33,606 bases of DNA, from assembly GCF_934747485.1 (NCBI RefSeq), contig NZ_CAKVGN010000027.1, positions 1 to 33,606 of the forward strand, read 5' to 3'. Under the pieces are notes generated by a model. The model was not told the DNA's origin. It ran no database searches and was given only the letters and a program-made list of their open reading frames with translations. Shown in pieces: positions 14,490 to 23,109 of the stretch. The stretch comes from an uncultured Brachyspira sp. (GTDB lineage: Bacteria; Spirochaetota; Brachyspiria; Brachyspirales; Brachyspiraceae). The number at the start of each line of letters is the position of its first letter. Within the stretch, counting starts at the first letter, position 1. The translations under genes and the position numbers were made by a program.

Positions 14490-16634
14490 TTAGTTTTTTA
14501 ATGCTTCTCCTTCAAACTCATAATAAATAAGTTCAAGCAATGTTTCTAAAACAATATTTTCTTTTACTTCTTCAGGAATATATTGACAAACATTATCTAT
14601 AATAGTTCTTTCAAGTTCCTGATTTTTTTCTATGTATATAAGTTTGTTTTGTATATAAGGCATTGAATATGCCGCATAGTCTATTAATTTTAGTTTCTCT
14701 ATTTCTATTCTTTCTATATTTCTCTTATTCAAACAACTAAAGTCTATATTCTCATTATCAAAAGCTATTATTGAATTAACATTGTTTATGTAATTTTTTG
14801 TTTTTTCTGCTATTTCATTTGTATCAGCTACTTTTATATCTTTAATTAAGAAATGTTGGAATTGTTTTAATCCATCTCTAGTGTAGAAATAATCAAGAAG
14901 AATAAATACGCTTTTACTGCCTTTATAACTATAATAAGCAATTTTATTTGTAATATTGTATTCTCTATCAATATCATCAATATACTTAAACCAAGCTCTT
15001 TTAAAGTAAACATCTATAGAATTAACATCTTTCAAACCTAATAATTCATAAACACCCCATACAAAGCTATCAAGCCTGTCTGGACTTTCTCCTTGCTCTC
15101 CTTGATAGCCTTGTATAGTAAGCAAAAGCATTTGATTTTCTAATTTTGGAAAACTTTTTAAGAAATATACTTTACCTTGAGAACAAAGATTAGCTACAGG
15201 TAAAGCTCTTAAATATTTACTTTGTGTTGCTCTTACAGGTATCAAACGAACACTTTTACTTTCACTTAATATTGTATTAGCTACATGGTCGCCGCCTTGA
15301 TTTTCTTCATAAACTACTGCCTCACATTCATAATTAAAATAAGTTTTTACAAGCATTTTCGCATATTCTGAAGCAGTATAATGTCCGCTTACATCAGCTA
15401 TTAAATGAACATATCCTTCATGAGTGATACCAAGTACAGTTATACCATATTCGTTATTAAAATCTTTAGAGCTTGCGGCAGGGTCTGTTGCTATTATTCT
15501 TCTTACATAATTATCTTTGTCATAAGACATATTAAGATTTAAGTCTTTTATCTCTTCATAAGTCCATAAAGCTCCGTCAAACTCTGTCTGCGGTTCTCCA
15601 TTCCAAATATATTTCCATTTTTTCAGGTTTGTTGCTTTGTCAAGTTCTGCTAAGGAAATAAGCTCTGGAGAATTAAACTTATTGTCATAATAGTTTATAT
15701 TTATATGCTGTGTCAATAATTGACGTTCTCGGGTAACATTTTCATTAAAAAAATAATCATAAATTATAGTGTTTTGTCTATGCCTATTGTATGTGAACAC
15801 TATTTGATAATCTTCAACCCTTGCCGCAGTAGGTATCAACTTTTCAAGTGAAAGTTCTGAAATACTTTGTGCTTCTTCAACCCAAGCCAAAAATAAAAGG
15901 TCTGTAGATTTTAATGTATCAGAAGCATCTGAAGAAGCCTCTTTTAACCCCATAAAAATTATACGTACATTGTTATGTTTTGAAAGTATTTCTTGTTTTG
16001 TGATATTAAAATAATTTTCAAGATGATAGAGTTTTATTATTCTTTCAAGAAGTGGTTTAACTGATGTCTCAATAGATTTTTGAACTTCACGACCGCAAAG
16101 CAAAGAGCCTGCCGTTCTTCTCTCAAGAGCTTTTAATATAACATATCTTGCTACTTGTTCGCTTTTTCCGCCTGCTCTTCCGCCTTCAAGATGTACAAAC
16201 TTTTTAGTAGGGTCTATATTCTCTTTTCTCGCTAATTGAAAGAATAATTCTATATCATGCCTCAAAAGCTGTAATTTATAATCAAGTTCAGTAGAACTGT
16301 TTGATTCTTCATTTTCTTTGTCAATTCCTATACCATGACAATACTTAGCTAAAAAAAGAAGCCCTTGAACTGATTTATTGTTATATATTTTTTCTATAAT
16401 CATTTTTCTTTGTTTTTCTTTTAATTTAGTGTACCAAAATGTAAGAGTATCTTCTGTTATTTCTTTTCCTGTCTCACTTTTCAATATTCTATGTACACTT
16501 TGTTTAACCCAATTATTTTGTAAATAAATCTGTTCAAAAGTAGGATATTGAGAATGTTTTTTATTTATATATTCTTTGAACTTATTTATCATAAAAGGTA
16601 TATGATATTTATCTTGAGTTTTATTATTAGCCAT
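14490..16634 (-). CDS. Terminase large subunit with N- and C-terminal extensions
   Basis: 714 aa, longer than the usual 420-550. Residues about 145-530 hold the motor and nuclease: Walker A EGGRAGGKSE (150-159), Walker B LLFLAWVEEAQ (246-256), coupling motif around FTYNRHRQ (280-287), and the RuvC-like nuclease with D384 in ATDPAASSKD, an acidic residue in VVYEENQGGD (441-449) and D519/D522 in SPDRLDSFVWG. Residues 1-115 are a helical extension with an HTH-like look and may stand in for the small terminase, which is not found separately in this window. Residues 540-714 are an extra C-terminal domain I do not recognise. Late element copy 5 starts 35 bp upstream; there is no Shine-Dalgarno site. 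The expected portal neighbour is displaced by an R-M pair. Confidence 0.9.
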   Translation of the reverse strand: MANNKTQDKYHIPFMINKFKEYINKKHSQYPTFEQIYLQNNWVKQSVHRILKSETGKEITEDTLTFWYTKLKEKQRKMIIEKIYNNKSVQGLLFLAKYCHGIGIDKENEESNSSTELDYKLQLLRHDIELFFQLARKENIDPTKKFVHLEGGRAGGKSEQVARYVILKALERRTAGSLLCGREVQKSIETSVKPLLERIIKLYHLENYFNITKQEILSKHNNVRIIFMGLKEASSDASDTLKSTDLLFLAWVEEAQSISELSLEKLIPTAARVEDYQIVFTYNRHRQNTIIYDYFFNENVTRERQLLTQHININYYDNKFNSPELISLAELDKATNLKKWKYIWNGEPQTEFDGALWTYEEIKDLNLNMSYDKDNYVRRIIATDPAASSKDFNNEYGITVLGITHEGYVHLIADVSGHYTASEYAKMLVKTYFNYECEAVVYEENQGGDHVANTILSESKSVRLIPVRATQSKYLRALPVANLCSQGKVYFLKSFPKLENQMLLLTIQGYQGEQGESPDRLDSFVWGVYELLGLKDVNSIDVYFKRAWFKYIDDIDREYNITNKIAYYSYKGSKSVFILLDYFYTRDGLKQFQHFLIKDIKVADTNEIAEKTKNYINNVNSIIAFDNENIDFSCLNKRNIERIEIEKLKLIDYAAYSMPYIQNKLIYIEKNQELERTIIDNVCQYIPEEVKENIVLETLLELIYYEFEGEALKN

Positions 16635-16668
16635 TTGTTTTATTATAAGAAGAAAGAATTAAAAAAGA

Positions 16669-16688
16669 TTTATACTATAGTTAGTTTA
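16669..16688 (-). promoter_or_regulatory. Late element copy 5 (terminase unit)
   Basis: Exact core TTTATACTATAGTTAGTTTA, 35 bp before the terminase ATG and 33 bp beyond the stop of the tape measure gene. The leader is pyrimidine-rich with no ribosome-binding site. Confidence 0.7.
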
Positions 16689-16720
16689 TTGTTGTTTTTA
16701 GTGTTTACAAATACTAATAA

Positions 16721-18673
16721 TTACCTTTTAGAATTAAAAGATTTTATTAATCTTTCAAGTTCGTTTTTTATTTGTCTGATGTCATTATCATTTCGTACAT
16801 TAGCATTAATATTAATTGTATATGTGCCTCCGCCTGTTCCAGAAGCAGATGCTAATTGCTGAGGCTGTTTCATCGCAATAATATAATCTTTAGGATTAGT
16901 TTTTATTACTTGATTATTAGGTGTTATTATACCATCATCAATATCATCTATAGTATCTTTAGTTACATTTATCATATTTCCATTCTTCTGCTTATGATAT
17001 AAACCTGCTTTTGTTGATTCAAATCTCCATCCTTCAATATTTCCAAATACTTTTACTTTTCTTAATGCTTCAATTATAGCTGTAATAAAAGTATAAAAAC
17101 CTATTTTTACACTTTTCCATATATCAGCAAAACTGTCTTTTATTGATTGCCATGTTTCTGTAATTTTTGTTTTAAAAACATTTATTACTGATGTAGTTGT
17201 TTCTATTATAGTTCTAATAGCAGATAATGGACTTACAAGACCAGCTATAGCATTTGTGAATATTTCAAGAGAACCGCCTTTATCAGTTCCTTTATCGAAA
17301 TTACCTAATATTTTAGCAACTGTATTATACAAACCGCTGAATAATTTACCTAAAGGCTTAAATATTGGGCGTATAAAATTATAAAACCATTTGAAATCAT
17401 CAATAACTTTTTTTATTACTTTTCCTAAAATATTAACAGCAGAACCAAATATAGATTGTAATGGAGGTAATATATTAGTTTTCCAAAACTCTAATAAAGT
17501 TAATAAATCAGGCTCTATAGTTTCCCATACATCCACTAAACTCTGACCTATAGTTATTAAATTAGGCTTCAGAATATTCCATAGATTGCCTATTCCGTCT
17601 AACAGTCCGCCTCCTAAGTCTTTTAATACAGTTATCCAACCTTCTTTATCAATACTAAATCCTTTAAATATTTCATTAAATAAGCTTTTTCCACTATTAA
17701 ATAAGTCTATTCCTTTCCCTACTAAATCGCCGCCTATTTTTCCAATAGAGTTAAAAAATCCTGAAATCATATCTAAGTTTTTTTTAGTAAATACTTTTCC
17801 TAAAAGCCAAGTAAAACCATCAGCTAATTTATAAATATATGGAGTAACTAATTTTAAGCTAGTGGTAAGAGCAGGGGCGATTTTGCCTCCTATATTTTGT
17901 GAAATATCTTTTAATACAGTTGTAAAACGAATTAAAGCCCTTTCTCCTGCCATTAATGATTTACCGCTCTTGCCTCCAAACATTCCTATACCTTCTTTAA
18001 AATATTTCTCTATTTCTCCTGTGCCTTCTTTAAGTACAAACTTAAAATTATCAAAAGGTATTCCTATGTCATCAATAATTTGTTTTTTCAAATATTGAGG
18101 CAGATTGCTATCTTTCATACTGTCAAGCACTTCAAATAATGCTTCCGTAGGATTTTTATTTTGTAAATCGCTAGCATTAAGTCCTAAACTAGCAAAGTTA
18201 CCCCATTTTGAATAATCTTGTAATGAAGTAGTAAGCCCTTCTATAGATGATATTAATGTATCTTCACCTAAACCTGTCATTTTTCCTGCAAAGTTTAAAG
18301 CATTAGATTCTCCGAAAGTAAGTCCTGTATTTTTAGCTCTTGTATTAGCTGCTAAAGTTCCATTCATTGAGGCAATTCCTGCTGTAATGCCGGCCATAGG
18401 TAAGCCTGCCGCTGCTAAAGCTCCCCATTTTATTTTACTTGAAACTAATCTCATTAAGTTTAGTTTTTGTAAGCTAACACCAAGAAGCTTATTTTGTTCT
18501 TTTAATCCTTTATTAGAATCAATTATATTTTGAGAAAAATCTGAAGAGTCTTTTTTAGAAGTTTTATTTGAGAATCCTTGAAAACCGCTTAAATTAGCTT
18601 TAATCTTTTCTGACAATTTAAATGCTTTTTCTAAAGCACTTAAATCAAATGCTATTGAATAAACTTCACTCAT
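16721..18673 (-). CDS. Tail tape measure protein
   Basis: 650 aa. The pattern is typical: a helical N-terminus, Ala/Gly-rich hydrophobic stretches at about 83-110 (KWGALAAAGLPMAGITAGIAS), repeated amphipathic and Trp-rich helices in the middle (DVWETIEPDLLTLLEFWK and similar), and a Gly-rich linker (ASASGTGGGTYTININANVR) before a C-terminal helix NDIRQIKNELERLIKS. As an extended helix at about 0.15 nm per residue it would set a tail of nearly 100 nm. The unusual point is its place: it ends the capsid unit, after the neck genes and before the terminase, about 12 kb from the tail assembly chaperone beside which tape measure genes normally lie. The next gene upstream ends 12 bases before its start. 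Confidence 0.8.
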   Translation of the reverse strand: MSEVYSIAFDLSALEKAFKLSEKIKANLSGFQGFSNKTSKKDSSDFSQNIIDSNKGLKEQNKLLGVSLQKLNLMRLVSSKIKWGALAAAGLPMAGITAGIASMNGTLAANTRAKNTGLTFGESNALNFAGKMTGLGEDTLISSIEGLTTSLQDYSKWGNFASLGLNASDLQNKNPTEALFEVLDSMKDSNLPQYLKKQIIDDIGIPFDNFKFVLKEGTGEIEKYFKEGIGMFGGKSGKSLMAGERALIRFTTVLKDISQNIGGKIAPALTTSLKLVTPYIYKLADGFTWLLGKVFTKKNLDMISGFFNSIGKIGGDLVGKGIDLFNSGKSLFNEIFKGFSIDKEGWITVLKDLGGGLLDGIGNLWNILKPNLITIGQSLVDVWETIEPDLLTLLEFWKTNILPPLQSIFGSAVNILGKVIKKVIDDFKWFYNFIRPIFKPLGKLFSGLYNTVAKILGNFDKGTDKGGSLEIFTNAIAGLVSPLSAIRTIIETTTSVINVFKTKITETWQSIKDSFADIWKSVKIGFYTFITAIIEALRKVKVFGNIEGWRFESTKAGLYHKQKNGNMINVTKDTIDDIDDGIITPNNQVIKTNPKDYIIAMKQPQQLASASGTGGGTYTININANVRNDNDIRQIKNELERLIKSFNSKR

Positions 18674-18685
18674 TATTAAAATCCT

Positions 18686-19111
18686 TTAGCTAAAATAATT
18701 AAGTCCTTCATTACTGCTTTCGCCATTATAATTAATTTCCATACTTTGATAATATTCACCTGTATCAATAAGTCCGACTGTGCCTGTTTTTCTAGCTCTT
18801 ATAGTAACTATTCCGTGCTCGCCTTTTTCCATAAAGTCAAGCCATAATCCTTTTATATAATTTGCTATAACTATATTTGAATTATCGCTTTCTTCAGGAT
18901 GTAAAAAAGCATGGCTTTTTTCTTTAGCAATGAAAAAAGAAATATCATCTTTGTATAATTCTAAAAACTTAGAAACAACCTGATATTTCTCTTCAAGTTC
19001 AACAGCTATTTCATAAACCGTTTTAGTATTTTCACTTTCGTCATAATAATTTGAGGCATTGTTATGAATAGAATCTTTTTCTAAAAAACTAAGAACTTCT
19101 AATGCGTCCAT
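18686..19111 (-). CDS. Tail completion / neck protein (HK97 gp10-like)
   Basis: 141 aa. An acidic helical N-terminal two-thirds is followed by TIRARKTGTVGLIDTGEYYQSMEINYNG. This matches the 'L-I-D-T-G-x-(Y/L)-x-x-S' strand near the end of phage tail-completion and gp10-type neck proteins. It lies between the head-tail connector and the tape measure and shares one base with the upstream stop region (19111), so it is translationally coupled. The assignment rests on that motif and position. A minor capsid role is the alternative. Confidence 0.55.
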   Translation of the reverse strand: MDALEVLSFLEKDSIHNNASNYYDESENTKTVYEIAVELEEKYQVVSKFLELYKDDISFFIAKEKSHAFLHPEESDNSNIVIANYIKGLWLDFMEKGEHGIVTIRARKTGTVGLIDTGEYYQSMEINYNGESSNEGLNYFS

Positions 19112-19659
19112 TATATTATTATTCCGTTTACTTGTTCAAAATATATCTCTGCTTGAACTCCATAAGGTGTACTTAGCAAATAAGAAGTTTCTAAATCTCC
19201 TTCTGTTAAACTTTTAGGCAAAGTAGATGAAGCAGAAGAACCTCCGCTTGATGTAGAAGTAAGTATACCTGCTGTACTGTCATAAACTGAATATTGAACA
19301 TAAAGTTGTTGCAAAGGCTCTGTCGGCTCGTTCCATATATTGCCTTCATCATCTTTTTTTATCTCAAAAGCTGAACTAACTATTGATATATGTAATGCGT
19401 AATTAAAAATCAAATTAATATAATTAAAATCACGCATATATCGCTTCAAAGAGGCACATCTATTCAATGCCTCTTTAAAAGCCATAGTTGTCTGCTGATA
19501 AGTATACTCACTAATTCCATAAGCTGTAGTATTATCAGAAGATTCGTTTATACCGCTGTGTACATTCTGTAATGGTTCTTTCTCTTTTAAAGAGGGCTCT
19601 TTTATTAAAGCCCACTTCAAAAAAGAATCATAATCTAAAGAATAACAATCTAAAGCCAT
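19111..19659 (-). CDS. Head-tail connector / adaptor protein (DUF4054-like)
   Basis: 182 aa. A helical N-terminal two-thirds with TYQQTTMAFKEALNRCASLKRYM and LIFNYALHISIVSS is followed by a Ser/Thr/Gly-rich loop (TSTSSGGSSASSTLPKSLTEGD) and a C-terminal strand ending TPYGVQAEIYFEQVNG. The four-helix core with a flexible 'E-G-D/S' loop and short tail is the plan of connector adaptors such as DUF4054 members, which commonly sit two or three genes after the major capsid gene, as here. It starts directly after the preceding gene (1-base gap). Confidence 0.55.
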   Translation of the reverse strand: MALDCYSLDYDSFLKWALIKEPSLKEKEPLQNVHSGINESSDNTTAYGISEYTYQQTTMAFKEALNRCASLKRYMRDFNYINLIFNYALHISIVSSAFEIKKDDEGNIWNEPTEPLQQLYVQYSVYDSTAGILTSTSSGGSSASSTLPKSLTEGDLETSYLLSTPYGVQAEIYFEQVNGIII

Positions 19660-20037
19660 TTATTTTTTATCTCCGTCTTTAGACATTTTTTCCACTTCAA
19701 CTTTAAGTCCAACATCTTTATCTGTATTTTCTATTTTTGACTGGTCCTTTTTTAATTTTTCAGCTGTTTCTTGTTCAATATCTTTATTCTGCTTTTCTAA
19801 TGAATGTCCGCTTGATTTACCAATCTTTATAATAGCATCTTTACCAGACAAAAGTTTTTCATACTGTTTAGACCATTTTTTGTATTCATCTTCGCTATCA
19901 AAAGTAAGTTTATGATTTAAAGCATAAGCAGGGATTTTAATATTTTGAATATACCCATCCCCTTTAGAATCTACTCTTCTTAAAGGCAAATCTCTATTTT
20001 GTCTAGTAGCATTGCTAACTTCTATTGTATAACTCAT
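19660..20037 (-). CDS. Small head-unit protein, unknown
   Basis: 125 aa. The first 85 residues look folded (short strands, then DSEDEYKKWSKQYEKLLSGK). The remaining 40 are almost all Lys, Glu and Asp and likely disordered or coiled. It lies between the major capsid and connector genes, where small capsid-associated or head-fibre base proteins are often coded. No motif is recognised. Confidence 0.4.
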   Translation of the reverse strand: MSYTIEVSNATRQNRDLPLRRVDSKGDGYIQNIKIPAYALNHKLTFDSEDEYKKWSKQYEKLLSGKDAIIKIGKSSGHSLEKQNKDIEQETAEKLKKDQSKIENTDKDVGLKVEVEKMSKDGDKK

Positions 20038-20051
20038 TATTCACCTCTATT

Positions 20052-21071
20052 TTATTCACTATATTTATACTCTATACTTCTAATAGCATCAGCTCTAACA
20101 CTATATCCTGGAGTATAAATAGATTCCATTACCCATTCAGTACATTGATACATTGCTGGATTTTGGTATTCCTGTAATTCAAGAGCATCATCCATAAATG
20201 TATTAATATATCCGTTATTACCAAAGTTATTAAAATAAGCAGTAGAATCTCTGTTTTCTTCTTTTACTTCAACTCCTGGATTTATTATAAGCATTACATC
20301 TGTATTGCTGCCTGCTCCTTTACCTGCCATATATGAACAAGGTACAAATTGTACTTTCATACCATTCATATCATAAACTACATTTTCAAACACTTGAGCT
20401 ACTGAAGAAGTACCAGCTCCTTTTTCTTGATAATTTGTTAAAGGAACTATTTTACTTTTCAAAAAGTTTATAGCATCAATTGGAGCAACTATAACAGTAG
20501 GTCTTAACATATTATAAGACAAATCAGATACAACTCTTATTTGAGAAACTAAAAACTCTAATAATTCTCCAGGTATATATGATGTCAAAGTATTATGACT
20601 AGCACTATCAGCAGGTAAAGATACAGTTTCACTAGAAGCATTAAATAGCCCTTGTGCTTCAGAAGCATCTGCACCAAAAAATACTATATGAGCTCTTCTT
20701 TGTGCCATTGCTTGTAAACTTACAGATTTTTTGAAATCAACTATACTTTTACTAGGCATTATTTTTGCAAATTTAGCCTCTTCTTTAGCATTTACATCAA
20801 ATGAGGTTTGTACACTATAATATGGTATAGCCATTTGTCTAAAAGATCCGTCATTTTTTACTATATCATTTCTCCATACAGATGAACCGCCAACTACAGT
20901 ATTACCACTTATATTGTCAACTAACATTTTATATAATACATCAACTCCAAGCTCTCCATAATTAGTTCTTTTTCCTATAGCAGCATTATAATCTATTGGT
21001 TCATAAAGAATTGGTGCTACATCTGGGTCAACCGCATGCGGAAATATTCTTTCAAAATTCATTATACTCAT
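20052..21071 (-). CDS. Major capsid protein (DUF2184-like, HK97 fold expected)
   Basis: 339 aa, AAAGGAG before the ATG. Features of the family: an N-terminal arm, IPYYSVQTSFDVNAKEEAKFAKIMPSKSI, the central QAMAQRRAHIVFFG(A)D helix with a downstream GLFNA, TVIVAPIDAINFLKS, VQFVPCSY and the C-terminal ECTEW-type strand (YQCTEWVMESIYTPGYSVRADAIRSIEY). No scaffold is fused; that function lies with the protease gene two positions upstream. The protease-cement-capsid-connector order is normal for contractile phages. Confidence 0.8.
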   Translation of the reverse strand: MSIMNFERIFPHAVDPDVAPILYEPIDYNAAIGKRTNYGELGVDVLYKMLVDNISGNTVVGGSSVWRNDIVKNDGSFRQMAIPYYSVQTSFDVNAKEEAKFAKIMPSKSIVDFKKSVSLQAMAQRRAHIVFFGADASEAQGLFNASSETVSLPADSASHNTLTSYIPGELLEFLVSQIRVVSDLSYNMLRPTVIVAPIDAINFLKSKIVPLTNYQEKGAGTSSVAQVFENVVYDMNGMKVQFVPCSYMAGKGAGSNTDVMLIINPGVEVKEENRDSTAYFNNFGNNGYINTFMDDALELQEYQNPAMYQCTEWVMESIYTPGYSVRADAIRSIEYKYSE

Positions 21072-21097
21072 TTATATTTTCTCCTTTTAATTAATTT

Positions 21098-21706
21098 TTA
21101 TAGTTTTACTAAAACGCAAGTACAATCTACCCATTCTACAGTATTAGAATTAAGTTTTCTTTTTTTGCCATTCACTACAGAAGAAAGAAGCTTAACACCT
21201 GTAAGAGCACATGTAGAACTATTTGAAGTTGTTATTTCATTAGCAACTGGGTCCCAGTATAAGGCAGTAGAAAGTGCTACATTTACTAAATTAGCATTAC
21301 AAGGTAAAAATACCTCTATACCGCTTCCTATTTTTGCTATAGGTACTACTCCATGCTCTAAAGGAAGTCCAGCATTTCCTGAACTATCAACTATATTTTG
21401 AGAGCTTTCAAGTATAAAGCCATCTATTACATCACTTGCTGAAGCTGCTGCTTTACTAATAACAAAAGTTTTTGGATTAAACCCTGTCATATTGCCTGTT
21501 CCATTTGCTTCTGTATTATCATTTTTGATTATTACAGGAGTACAAGGGAGTAATGTATTAGGCTCTAAATCTCCTATTTTAGCTTGTAATGTAGTAGCTG
21601 AAACGTTATATTGATTTTGTGAAAATCCACATAGTGCTACACCTGTAGCAGAAAAAAAGGCTTCACCTTTTCCTAAACCAGTATTTCCTTGATATATATT
21701 AGGCAT
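21098..21706 (-). CDS. Capsid cement / decoration protein
   Basis: 202 aa, beta-rich and Ala/Ser/Thr/Val-rich without membrane or catalytic motifs: GFNPKTFVISKAAASASDVIDGFIL, LPLEHGVVPIAKIGSGIEVFLPC, ALSTALYWDPVANEITTS. The segment 'G-A/S-G-x-x-V-x-L-P...A-L-Y-W-D-x-x' is the form seen in phage structural cement (Gp24-like, DUF2190-like) proteins. It lies between the protease/scaffold and the major capsid protein, the usual place for a decoration protein that locks the expanded shell. GGAGG lies just before its start. Confidence 0.6.
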   Translation of the reverse strand: MPNIYQGNTGLGKGEAFFSATGVALCGFSQNQYNVSATTLQAKIGDLEPNTLLPCTPVIIKNDNTEANGTGNMTGFNPKTFVISKAAASASDVIDGFILESSQNIVDSSGNAGLPLEHGVVPIAKIGSGIEVFLPCNANLVNVALSTALYWDPVANEITTSNSSTCALTGVKLLSSVVNGKKRKLNSNTVEWVDCTCVLVKL

Positions 21707-21723
21707 ATTTTTTCCTCCATTTT

Positions 21724-23049
21724 TTAAAATACATTTTTAAATCTTCTTGTTTTACCATCATCAAAAACACAAACAGGACTTTTACCTATTTTTTCCAATT
21801 TCTGTTCTTCTTTTATTTTAAGAGTATCTCCAATACTTTTCATAGCATCTACTGCTAAAGCAAAACTACCTTTTTCAATTTTTCCATTGTTAGTTTTTAA
21901 TAAATCTTGAAACTTCTCACCAACTAAATGTTTATTGTTTTGTAAGAATCTAAAAATATAAGATAATTTAGTATCATTATTTCTTTCTTTTACAAACTTT
22001 ACTCCATCCTCTTTATATTTAGAGGCTAGATTATAAGCAGAATCAACTATAGTCCTTTTTTCTTCTTCCTCTTCAATAGTTTCATCTTCATCATCTACTA
22101 TCTCTTTCTTTGAAAGCTCCTCATTTATATCAGTTTCCTCCTCATTTTCATCTTTTTTAGCAAATTGTGCTAAAAGCTGATCTATTTTTGAAGCAATATC
22201 ATCTAATGTTGCTCTTTGTTTTTGCTCTGTTGCCATTGCTTCAGGGTCTCCTTCTGCTCCATCTTCTTTTACATCTTCATTTTTTTCAGAAAGCATAGAA
22301 ATAAGCATATTTAACTTATTTTCAATAGAAGCTATCTTTTCAGTTTCTTTATTCTCAATATCTTCCATACTTTCATCTTTTTTTACTTCTTCTTTGATTT
22401 CTTCTTTTTTTTCTAATTCTTCAGACATTTTATCCTCCTTTTTTGTTGTTATATTTTCATTAGAATTAGGTACTATTTTTTTAAGACTATCTATTTGAAT
22501 GGCTTTTTCGCTGTAGTTATCCCAATAACCATCAACTACTAAAGCTAAATGATCTATATATTCAAACTTTTCTTTTATTGTACCACTTTTATTTTCAATA
22601 TTTTTTGTTTTTATGGCAGGAGAGGTAGATTTCAAGCCTTCATTAATTAATTTTAATACTTCAGGGTCATATATTCTAGCAATACACCAAACTTCTTTTA
22701 CTTCTGGTTTTATATATGCTTGTACTATTGTTCCTACCACATGATTTTTATAATTCTCACCATTTAAAAGTTTGCTTTCTGGATGTTTTATTAATACAGG
22801 TATTCCTACACAAGATGTTAAAAATTCATCTGATAAAAAATCTTCCTCTAATCTATCTATTTTATAAGTTATAGGTTTGTTGTTATTATCAAGTAAAACA
22901 TCTCCATTTTCATCTTCTTTATATCTTTCTGTTATACCAGTACCTGTAATTCTTAATTTTATATAAAAACTTTCCTCATAGATTTGCGGAGATTTTAAAG
23001 TCCCTTCAATAAGACCTTGTATCATTTCTCTATATTCAATTGTACTCAT
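21724..23049 (-). CDS. Prohead protease with fused scaffold (DUF2213-like)
   Basis: 441 aa. Residues 1-190 form a protease-like domain in the style of DUF2213: FLSDEFLTSCVGIPVLIKHPESKLLNGENYKNHVVGTIV (split here as FLTSCVGIPVLIKHPES and NHVVGTIVQAYI), then VWCIARIYDPEVLKLINEG and TSPAIKTK. The HP motif and the following S are candidates for the catalytic pair of this serine-protease-like group. Residues 195-330 are strongly acidic, Glu/Lys-rich coiled-coil scaffold. The C-terminal 100 residues are a folded tail probably bound to the capsid protein. Late element copy 6 starts 34 bp upstream; the leader has no ribosome-binding site. It is the first gene of the capsid unit. Confidence 0.7.
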   Translation of the reverse strand: MSTIEYREMIQGLIEGTLKSPQIYEESFYIKLRITGTGITERYKEDENGDVLLDNNNKPITYKIDRLEEDFLSDEFLTSCVGIPVLIKHPESKLLNGENYKNHVVGTIVQAYIKPEVKEVWCIARIYDPEVLKLINEGLKSTSPAIKTKNIENKSGTIKEKFEYIDHLALVVDGYWDNYSEKAIQIDSLKKIVPNSNENITTKKEDKMSEELEKKEEIKEEVKKDESMEDIENKETEKIASIENKLNMLISMLSEKNEDVKEDGAEGDPEAMATEQKQRATLDDIASKIDQLLAQFAKKDENEEETDINEELSKKEIVDDEDETIEEEEEKRTIVDSAYNLASKYKEDGVKFVKERNNDTKLSYIFRFLQNNKHLVGEKFQDLLKTNNGKIEKGSFALAVDAMKSIGDTLKIKEEQKLEKIGKSPVCVFDDGKTRRFKNVF

Positions 23050-23082
23050 AAAAAAAATGATACAGTAAATAATAAAAAAAGA

Positions 23083-23102
23083 TTTATACTATAGTTAGTT
23101 TA
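23083..23102 (-). promoter_or_regulatory. Late element copy 6 (capsid unit)
   Basis: Exact core TTTATACTATAGTTAGTTTA, 34 bp before the prohead protease ATG. It lies 8 bases beyond the stop of the frameshifted Cys-rich HTH gene, separating that gene from the capsid unit. Confidence 0.7.
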
Positions 23103-23109
23103 TCATTAT

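Noticed and set aside
1992..23049. Identity with the VSH-1 gene transfer agent known from Brachyspira.
   Set aside because: VSH-1 has a flexible non-contractile tail as far as I recall, whereas this cluster has a sheath and tube; gene order and content also differ from what I know of it.
107..23102. Resemblance of the late element to T7/SP6-type promoters (AACTAACTATAG against GACTCACTATAG).
   Set aside because: The match is confined to about 11 of 18 bases, the +1 GG is absent, one copy breaks CTATAG, and no single-subunit RNA polymerase gene is in the window. Most likely coincidence, though worth remembering if such a gene is found elsewhere.
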